A stretch of DNA of 64,000 nt from Aulostomus chinensis (lineage: Eukaryota; Chordata; Actinopteri; Syngnathiformes; Aulostomidae). The translations under genes and the position numbers were made by a program. Shown here piece by piece: positions 57,961-64,000 of this stretch. Position 1 is the first letter of the stretch. The number at the start of each line of letters is the position of its first letter. The DNA is taken from contig JBBMOA010000001.1 in the NCBI GenBank assembly GCA_037954235.1, positions 35,990,074 to 36,054,073 of the forward strand. Direction: 5' to 3'. The notes beneath the pieces are model-generated. The model did not search any database. It was not told the origin of the DNA and saw nothing but the letters and a program-made list of their open reading frames with translations.

Positions 57961-58384
57961 GACACAAGAGGAAGGTTCCAGCTCTGAAAAAGGAGTTTGA
58001 TCAAAATCTTGAACTGCCAGTAGAAATATCCTTTTGTATGTTGACCTTTGTTGACAGACGTCACTTTAGCTTGGCAGTGACAAGAATGGCTGTTAGCTTG
58101 ACAAAGAACTGCACAAACCAGGTTCAAGCTGGACTTTGGACCCTGGTATCTGCAGCGACTCCATCAACTCCTAATCTAGCAGCTCTGCTGGGTCCAACTA
58201 TTTTACAGAACATTTGACAGACCTGTGGAGCAGTGAGGACAGACATGAGTTGATCACATGATCCACTGAAGCACCATTTTACCTGCCACTGAGGTCACCA
58301 ACATGAGCTGGAGTTGGGAATCTTGAACTGAACCTGGTATCACAGCGACACCTACTGCTGCAAAATGGAACAGCAACATTGAAC

Positions 58385-58625
58385 CAAGTACGGGATTGGA
58401 GGGAGACTGATGGTCGCTGTTTGGGTTTTTGAAGAACAAAGAGGGCGTGGCTTCAAGCTGGATTCTCAGAGACTATTTCCCCAACCTCTACATTGGAATC
58501 TACACTGTCATCCAGTCATGTGACTGAAGTCATCAGTCATGTGACTGAAGTCATCAGTCATGTCAGTGATGTCACTCTGCAGGACTGTCATTGCCATCAC
58601 ATTCTAGAAAAGAATCCAGACTCCT
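58385..58625. repeat. Inverted duplication arm upstream of the coiled-coil frame
   Basis: Reverse complement of 48,790-49,020. It ends about 95 bp before the ATG at 58,719, so the putative promoter region is itself duplicated. Confidence 0.88.
58515..58545. promoter_or_regulatory. Tandem GTCATGTGAC boxes upstream of the coiled-coil frame
   Basis: Perfect copies at 58515-58524 and 58536-58545, with a partial third ending near 58564, at 21-bp spacing. GTCATGTGAC is an M-box/E-box-type site for MITF/TFE-family factors. The inverted partner arm has GTCACGTGAC at the matching places, so the two arms differ by a CpG-to-TpG type change. They lie about 175-205 bp upstream of ATG 58,719. Regulation of that frame is inferred, not shown. 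Confidence 0.45.
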
Positions 58626-58718
58626 CATTTCTGGGGCAGTTTTGGTCTTTAAAGACTTGACAGTTCCAGGAGATTTAGTTTGGCTCAAGATCTTCAGATC
58701 AACCCAGGGCAGAAGGCT

Positions 58719-60662
58719 ATGACTCCATTGGATTGTATCGTTGGAGCATTCAGAGATCTGGTGGATCTCAGTAGGAGCTGTATTTATCCACTGAATGATC
58801 CTGGTCAATGTGATCCTGCTCCTCCATCTCTCAGGCTGACAGAGCAGGAGGACCTGACTGAGAAGAAAGCTGCCCTTGAGCAGCTTCAGTCTCTGTGTGA
58901 CAACACACAGGCAGAAAACCAAAATTTGAGGGAACAAGTTTCTACTCTTGAACATGAGAATAAAAGAGCAATCCAGGAGCTCCAGAACCTCACTGCTGTG
59001 GTGGCCAACCTCCAAACGGTCCAGGACAAGAACCAGACTCAGATAGAAGATCTGAACGCAACAGTCCACAGTCTTCAGTGTGAGGGGAGGAAGGTTGATG
59101 GAGAGAACAATGAGCTCAGAAAAGAGCTGACCAACGTTCAGTCTCTGAGGGAGAGTGAACTGGTGGAGATGAAATGTCTTGAGGAAGACCTGACAGAGAA
59201 GAAAAGTGCACTTGATCAGCTTCAGTCTGTGTGTGACAAGAGATGGACAGAAAACCAGAATTTGTGGGGACAGGTTTCTAGTCTTGGACAAGAGAAGATT
59301 ATTGCATATCAGCTGGTAGAGAACATGTCTGCCATGGTGGGTAACCTTGAATCTGTGAGGGAGGAGAACCAGACTCAGATCAGAGACCTGAACACACAAG
59401 TCCACAATCTTCAGCTTGAGGTGAAGATGGTTTGCAAGGAGAAGTGTGACCTCAAGTGTGAGCTCAACTCCATCCAGGCAGAGAAGAACAAAATGAGAGA
59501 AGAACTCACTGAGAAGAAGACGACTCTTGAACAGCTGAGATCCCAGAGTGAGGAGAGAGAGGCAGAAAATGGATGTTTGAGGAGACGAGTTTCGACTGCA
59601 TCTCAGGAGACAGAGACCTTCACTGCTGAGTTGGCCCACCTTGAATCAAGGAAGGACCAGGACCCCACAAAGACTGGCAGTCTGAACGGTGAAGTTCAGA
59701 GTCTTCTATGTGCAGTGAGAACACAAAAGAAGAAAAGGAGCAGTGCTCAGTGGGAAATCCTGGGAAATCTTCATGATTTAAAAAGCTGTTTGAAAGAGGA
59801 AAATCATGGCCTTCAAGTGAAGGTCCAGCAAACTTCTGAAGAGCAAACAGACACTCCCCTACGTCCAGCCAGAGAAGAGCAAGCAGACTCTCCCCTACGT
59901 CCAGCCAGAGAAGACCAAACAGACTCTCCCCTACGTCCAGCCAGAGAAGAGCAAGCAGACTCTCCCCTACGTCCAGCCAGAGAAGAGCAAGCAGACTCTC
60001 CCCTACGTCCAGCCAGAGAAGAGAAAGCAGACTCTCCCCTACGTCCAGCCAGAGAAGAGCAAGCAGACTCTCCCCTACGTCCAGCCAGAGAAGAGCAAGC
60101 AGACTCTCCCCTACGTCCAGCCAGAGAAGACCAAACAGACTCTCCCCTACGTCCAGCCAGAGAAGAGCAAGCAGACTCTCCCCTACGTCCAGCCAGAGAA
60201 GAGCAAGCAGACTCTCCCCTACGTCCAGCCAGAGAAGAGCAAACAGACTCTCCCCTACGTCCAGCCAGAGAAGAGCAAGCAGACTCTCCCCTACGTCCAG
60301 CCAGAGAAGAGCAAACAGACTCTCCCCTACGTCCAGCCAGAGGAGAGCAAGCAGACTCTCCCCTACGTCCAGCCAGGGAAGAGCAAACAGACTCTCCCCT
60401 ACGTCCAGCCAGAGAAGAGCAAGCAGACGCTCTCACATGTTCTTCTGCAGAGGAGCCATGGGATTCTGCTGCATGTCCTGTGACTGAAGAGCAGAATGAT
60501 GGGGGCACCCTGGAGACTGGACCTGCTGCGGGTCAAACCAGAGGTCTACTGAGCCGTGTGACATCTGGTGTAGAAGATGCTCTGTTCATGTTCATAGTTT
60601 TTTCTTTGTGTGCTTTTCCTCAACTTTGTTTTCTTTGTTTGTTATATATGATGATACCTTGA
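58719..60662 (+). CDS. Tail-anchored coiled-coil protein with 16 x 12-residue repeats
   Basis: A 647-codon frame from ATG 58719; the frame stays open upstream only to a stop at 58650, without another ATG. Residues ~45-360 are highly charged heptad-type coiled coil made of three related units of ~105-112 residues, each starting '(D/E)LTEKK...L(E/D)QL' (at ~45, 157, 262). Residues 374-565 are 16 tandem copies of EEQADSPLRPAR-type repeats (36 bp each). After a short linker, residues ~621-647 are a hydrophobic segment (ALFMFIVFSL...LLYMMIP) reaching the C-terminus, as in tail-anchored membrane proteins. A strong acceptor-like site ('ctccatctctcag' at 58,822-58,834) could make this the last exon of a longer gene. 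An AATAAA lies at about 61,225, beyond a LINE fragment. I do not recognise the family; a membrane tether is only an inference from architecture. Confidence 0.7.
   Translation: MTPLDCIVGAFRDLVDLSRSCIYPLNDPGQCDPAPPSLRLTEQEDLTEKKAALEQLQSLCDNTQAENQNLREQVSTLEHENKRAIQELQNLTAVVANLQTVQDKNQTQIEDLNATVHSLQCEGRKVDGENNELRKELTNVQSLRESELVEMKCLEEDLTEKKSALDQLQSVCDKRWTENQNLWGQVSSLGQEKIIAYQLVENMSAMVGNLESVREENQTQIRDLNTQVHNLQLEVKMVCKEKCDLKCELNSIQAEKNKMREELTEKKTTLEQLRSQSEEREAENGCLRRRVSTASQETETFTAELAHLESRKDQDPTKTGSLNGEVQSLLCAVRTQKKKRSSAQWEILGNLHDLKSCLKEENHGLQVKVQQTSEEQTDTPLRPAREEQADSPLRPAREDQTDSPLRPAREEQADSPLRPAREEQADSPLRPAREEKADSPLRPAREEQADSPLRPAREEQADSPLRPAREDQTDSPLRPAREEQADSPLRPAREEQADSPLRPAREEQTDSPLRPAREEQADSPLRPAREEQTDSPLRPARGEQADSPLRPAREEQTDSPLRPAREEQADALTCSSAEEPWDSAACPVTEEQNDGGTLETGPAAGQTRGLLSRVTSGVEDALFMFIVFSLCAFPQLCFLCLLYMMIP
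59838..60413 (+). repeat. Coding 36-bp minisatellite, 16 units
   Basis: Exactly sixteen 36-bp units encode (E/G)(E/D)(Q/K)(A/T)D(S/T)PLRPAR. The 'cccctacgtccagccaga' part is nearly invariant; changes cluster in the EEQA/EDQT positions. The period is a multiple of three, so the antiparallel strand is also open here. Copy number is likely to vary between individuals. Confidence 0.95.
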
Positions 60663-60794
60663 TCACCACAGCAGTTGATCCCAGCTTGATCAGCTGTGTC
60701 CTTTGCAGTCTAAAGCACTTTAGTGACACCTGTGGGGTCCCTTATCCTCCCTGACCACAGGGATTCAGCCTCACTGAAGGAGAGTGAACCTTCC

Positions 60795-60900
60795 AGGTTG
60801 CAGCTTCTAGACTCTGGAACGCTCTCCCACTGGACATGAGGACGCTGTGGACACCTTTAGAAAGACGCTAAAGACCCATTTGTTTAGTAATATTATTGTT
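60795..60900 (+). pseudogene. L2-like LINE C-terminal scrap
   Basis: 'SRLWNALPLDMR' in one frame and 'VDTFRKTLKTHLFSN' in the next, the familiar end of fish L2-type ORF2. About 100 bp, frameshifted, just downstream of the coiled-coil frame. Confidence 0.7.
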
Positions 60901-61352
60901 CATGGAATCGTCCCTCTGTACCTGCCCACACAGGTCAAGAGGTCAAATGATTCCCTGTTTAAAACAGCTCTTCATCACATGGATGTGCATCCCAACAGTC
61001 AGAGCTCACAGATGCTCCTATTCCCTCCAGTGTGAGGCACTAGGAGTGACTGATGAGGGTCAGGGGGTCAGGCTAGTCCAGATAGTGGGTCTGTATGAGG
61101 TTGTTAGGGAGGGATAAGGTAGTGGCAGAGTTCAGGCTGTAGTTGTGCTCCAACAGTTGAGACAGGGCAGGACAAAAAATGACCTCCTGATGGCGTTAGG
61201 AGTGATTCTTACAAGAACCAATCAATAAAAGTGGGTGGTGACCTGCTCATGTGACGCTTGTGTTGATGATTACTGGGTCTCCTCCATGCTCATTTATCAT
61301 GAATGAATCCCTCTGAGTAAAACACCTGATGGCTCCTGAGTTGTTTCACAAA

Positions 61353-61353
<1 letters not shown>

Positions 61354-61414
<61 letters not shown>

Positions 61415-61432
61415 GTGTGTGTGTGTGTGTGG
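61354..61432 (+). repeat. (GT)n microsatellite, about 39 units
   Basis: An almost pure TG/GT run with one C interruption. Long alternating purine-pyrimidine tracts can adopt Z-DNA. Confidence 0.97.
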
Positions 61433-61759
61433 GCAATATGTGTTATGGTTGTTATGTAGTTTAAGGTTATTATCTCTGTTTCTTGTGTCTTTGTCTTTGT
61501 TGTCCTCCCCTTCGTCCGTCCTGGATTTTTGACCTTGGTTGCAGGAAGCCTGTGACCTCAACTCCTTTTCCTGTGTTGCTGAATGTAGAGCCTTGCTTCA
61601 TTGTGCTCGCTAAAGTGTGATCCTCCCTGCTAATTCCTTATTTCGTTGACTAATTACCCACCAAAAATTAATACCTAATTGCTTTATTTGGCTGAAGTTT
61701 AAAAGACCATCATTCTGGTAGCAACAGTCTTTCTTCCTTGTAAACACGCTAAGCTAACG

Positions 61760-62045
61760 ATGGCTTCTCCCTCTTGTTCTCCTCTCTCCTGCTCAGAGTG
61801 CCACATGTTTTCTTCCTCCTCTGCCTCCTTTAGTGACACTGATAAGTGTGTTAAATGTAGTTTTTTGTTGTGTTGGAGGTGAGGCTTAGCGATGTTGAAT
61901 TGGACCTGCAGCGGCTCTGCACCAAAAGCTGCAAGAGCTAGCCAACCCTCACTCGCTGGTGCAGACCAACTTAGCTTAGCTCCTGGCTTAGGCCCAACTA
62001 GCGCTCCCCCAGCAGCTCCCAAGCATCTGGGAGAGCGCCAAGAAA
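61760..62045 (+). pseudogene. Retroelement ORF1-like fragment (tentative)
   Basis: ATG 61760 opens 'MASPSCSPLSCSECHMF' and 'SDTDKCVKC' (C-x2-C...C-x2-C), then a frameshift leads into a coiled-coil-like 'LEVRLSDVELDLQRL'. This start recurs in fish retrotransposon first ORFs as far as I remember. It is broken after about 40 codons. Assignment is tentative. Confidence 0.45.
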
Positions 62046-62179
62046 AGTTGGGCCTAAGCTAGGATGTGCTTGCTCATGAAGAATTGTTGGATGTAAATTC
62101 ATTTAAAGAGTGTGGAACTGGACCTGTTCTACTTGTAAAGTGTAACTTTTGTTATTTGGTGCTTTACAGGGTGATGACT

Positions 62180-62400
62180 TGACTTCATTGCAGCTTTGAC
62201 CTGAGCAGGTGTTCATCCTCATCTCAGTAACAGGGGACACTTTATCACAGCAGTGGACAAACATCAGCATTCATCACCCAGCAGCTCCTCTGATCAACAG
62301 AACAAGTTAAAGTATTCTGGAGAATGAGGGCATGGATCCCTCTACCGCTCACATGCTAAGCTAGCACTCTACCATTTGAGCTAATTCCCCTGTTAAGGAG
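62180..62400 (-). repeat. Inverted duplicate of 1,335-1,550
   Basis: Reverse complement of the Ala-tRNA segment near the window start, about 61 kb away, including 'cagcattcatcacccagcag' and the tRNA body. Confidence 0.88.
62318..62390 (-). tRNA. tRNA-Ala(AGC), slightly degenerate
   Basis: 73 nt on the minus strand: GGGGAAT acceptor with ATTCTCC, discriminator A; D arm GCTCAAATGGTAGAGT; anticodon stem CTAGC/GTGAG (one A-G mismatch) with loop TTAGCAT (anticodon AGC); T arm GAGGG/CCCTC with loop ATCCATG. Closer to the vertebrate tRNA-Ala(AGC) consensus than its relative at 1,340. The mismatch and C-for-G in the T loop make function uncertain. Confidence 0.75.
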
Positions 62401-62894
62401 CACAGCAGATAATGGAGGTTGACCTTCATGGTTGAATGAGCGTCACCAGTTGAAGCTTCTCTGGTTGACCAATGTAATGGAGACCAAGGGTTCCATGACA
62501 TGAATGATTAATTGAAGGTAGCATTTGTCTTGGTATTAACAGTTTATGTAAATTAGAGGCACACACACATGTTAATGGTGAGGTTTATTGAATCAGCAAA
62601 CAAGTGAAACATTTTCTATGCCATGTGTTCCAGGGAGGGACCTGGGAAGCACAGGGGGACCGGCCATCCTGCCTGTGGAAAATGAAGACCCCAGTGTCAG
62701 TCAGTGGGAATCACTGTGCAAGAACTGGTATTTAGTGTTGATCTAGTTTGTCTCATGTAAATGTGGGAGTTTCAGTCGTCATGGTCAGTCCTCACCTCTT
62801 CCTGGTGGTTTCCTTAAAGGGGGTGGAGCCAAAAGGGGAGAGTGGCCCAAGGAAGCTCCTTAAGAGCTGTAGGTGCAAACCTTTGCTCCCAGAT

Positions 62895-62912
62895 GGGGGG
62901 GGGGGGGGGGGG
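62895..62912 (+). repeat. G18 homopolymer
   Basis: A run of about 18 G, able to form quadruplex. The length may be an assembly artefact. Confidence 0.85.
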
Positions 62913-62956
62913 TACTGATTGTAGAGCCTGGTTGTGGTTCATTTTATTTGTTCTTT

Positions 62957-63028
62957 TAGCAGAGCATGGTTTCAATCCATTGACCTCTGGGTTCTGGGCC
63001 CAGCTCTCTTCTGCTGAGCCACTCTGCT
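62957..63028 (-). tRNA. Initiator-tRNA-like copy with anticodon CAG
   Basis: 72 nt on the minus strand. AGCAGAG acceptor with CTCTGCT and discriminator A (A1:U72 kept), anticodon stem CTGGG/CCCAG, loop CCCAGAA so the anticodon is CAG, and T loop ATTGAAA without the usual TTC. The D stem is GCTC/GAGA, where the normal G12-C23 pair has become T-A, a compensatory change. One T-stem end pair (A-G) is lost. The best preserved of the three copies. It may be an expressed variant or a well-kept repeat. Confidence 0.8.
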
Positions 63029-63059
63029 GGAGCAGGAAAAGAAGAAGGGATCTGAATTT

Positions 63060-63165
63060 CAAATGTTTCACATTGATAGGCTCCAGCCCACCCCCCTCAC
63101 CCCTCCCACACACACAACCCTAAACAGGATAAGTGGAAGAAAATGGATGGATGGATGTTTCCCAG
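63060..63165 (+). mobile_element. LINE 3' tail fragment with GGAT repeats
   Basis: 'gataggctccagcccacccc', then 'aaacaggataagtggaagaa' and 'atggatggatgg'. The second half recurs at 63.78-63.82 kb. Confidence 0.6.
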
Positions 63166-63214
63166 TTTCGTCATGACATTCCCTTTTTTTAACCTGTCCT
63201 GTTCAGGAAATGGA

Positions 63215-64000
63215 AATGGAAATTTAGCTGCTATGTTGAATCAGAAAAACCTTTTGAAGTCTACTTTTGCTTCAGTCAGAAAGTGGACTGTTGTGAACTC
63301 TCACAATGGTTGGTGATTGTGGAGGAAGACAAAATCCTTATGAACCTCTTTTTAACAGACACACATTTCTAAAGATGCAGGTTCATTTTATTTTTCTTCT
63401 TCTAGCAGAGGATGGTTTGATCCATCGACCTCTGGGTTCTGGGCCCAGCACGCTTCCTCTGCACCACTCTGCTCTACCATTGACTGAACAGTCCTCGTTT
63501 TAGGAGAGCATTCTCTGTCTTTGTCTCTGCCCTGCTCTCCTGCTCTCTTTCCCCACAACCAGTCAAAGCAGACGTCCGTCCCCACTGATCCTGGATCTGC
63601 TCGACGTTCCTGCCTGTTGAAAGGAAGGTTTTCATCACCACTGTTGCAGGATGTGCTGCTGGTGGAGAATTGTTGGGTGTAGGTTCATTGAAGCAGTTTG
63701 GTGCTGGACCTGCTCTACTTGGAAAGAGTCATGAGAGAACTTTGTTGAGACTTGACTTGACACACACACACACACACAATCCTAAACAGGATAAGTGGAA
63801 GAAAATGGATGGATGGATGTTTCCCAATGTGGCTCTGCAGCAGGAGGTCTTGTAGAAACAGGGACTGACCTGACACCAGCTCCCTCTGGAACAAAGGTTC
63901 ATTCATTCATCGGTGCCAGGAGGCCTAAAAACACAAAACACCAATTCAATCCAGGACCTTGGAGCCTAAACTGAAGCTCCATCACACGGTGGCTCTGCTG
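63215..64000. repeat. Inverted duplication arm, partner at 54,155-54,670
   Basis: Mirrored reverse complement of the 54.2-54.7 kb arm, continuing to the window edge. It includes an initiator-like tRNA and a 300-bp extra block with a short CA repeat and GGAT repeats. Confidence 0.9.
63403..63473 (-). tRNA. Initiator-tRNA-like copy with anticodon CAG and 6-nt T loop
   Basis: 71 nt on the minus strand. Acceptor AGCAGAG/CTCTGCT with discriminator A, D stem GTGC/GCGT, anticodon stem CTGGG/CCCAG, loop CCCAGAA (anticodon CAG). The body is almost that of vertebrate initiator tRNA. The T loop is ATCAAA, one base short, which should disturb folding. Its 5' flank matches that of the 54.4-kb copy. Confidence 0.8.

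Noticed and set aside
58680..58718. Extended start of the coiled-coil frame at TTG 58680
   Set aside because: TTG is an unlikely nuclear start in a vertebrate; the first ATG in frame is 58719. A splice acceptor upstream remains possible.
58572..59639. 355-codon minus-strand frame opposite the coiled-coil region
   Set aside because: It shows no domain and mirrors heptad-rich coding sequence, a common shadow effect.
59813..60508. 231-codon minus-strand frame ('SSLAGRRGES' repeats)
   Set aside because: It is the antisense of the 36-bp coding minisatellite; any period divisible by three keeps the opposite strand open. The plus frame extends far beyond the repeat, has coiled-coil periodicity, and ends in a membrane segment.

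Overview
The window looks like accessory, repeat-dominated DNA from a teleost fish. The evidence is a mix of vertebrate-type nuclear tRNA genes, remnants of piggyBac, PIF/Harbinger, hAT, Penelope-like, L2-like LINE and LTR elements typical of fish genomes, and exons of a vertebrate laminin alpha-5 gene. There is no prokaryotic organisation. Only one long open reading frame looks like a host gene candidate (58.7-60.7 kb).

Layout. 0-11.7 kb: an L2-like LINE tail, a piggyBac transposase relic, tRNA-Glu(UUC), and a tRNA-Ala(UGC) whose surroundings were duplicated about 4 kb downstream. The duplicate was later split by an internally deleted Penelope-like element. A 41-bp minisatellite, a Harbinger transposase scrap and a 0.95-kb TTAA-flanked element complete this part. 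11.74-30.73 kb: about 19 kb of one minisatellite/satellite with a monomer near 43.5 bp, arranged in multi-monomer higher-order repeats (HORs). 30.8-36.3 kb: an island holding minus-strand laminin alpha-5 exons with frameshifts, two small minisatellites, a Harbinger-derived element and a decayed hAT/BED-finger transposase. 36.35-44.76 kb: the same satellite in the opposite orientation, interrupted by a 442-bp solo LTR. The two arrays therefore form a very large inverted repeat around the island.

44.8-64 kb: a tRNA-rich segment. It has Leu(CAG), Leu(UAA), Arg(ACG) and Asn(GUU), plus decayed Gln, Leu and Ala copies. It also has three initiator-tRNA-like copies whose anticodon is CAG instead of CAU, and one tRNA half. 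The segment is built from several inverted and direct segmental duplications (49.2-50.0 with 55.3-56.3; 48.8-49.0 with 58.4-58.6; 54.2-54.7 with 63.2-64.0; 1.3-1.5 with 62.2-62.4). Inside it lies a one-exon 647-codon frame for a tail-anchored coiled-coil protein carrying 16 copies of a 12-residue repeat. Tandem GTCATGTGAC boxes lie about 0.2 kb upstream of its ATG.

How parts relate: most genic content is either Pol III tRNA loci spread by duplication or transposon-derived debris. The coiled-coil frame and the tRNA loci with altered anticodons are the most interesting coding or RNA candidates. The inverted HOR satellite is the dominant structural feature. Calls rest on reading the sequence and family knowledge; no database search was possible.
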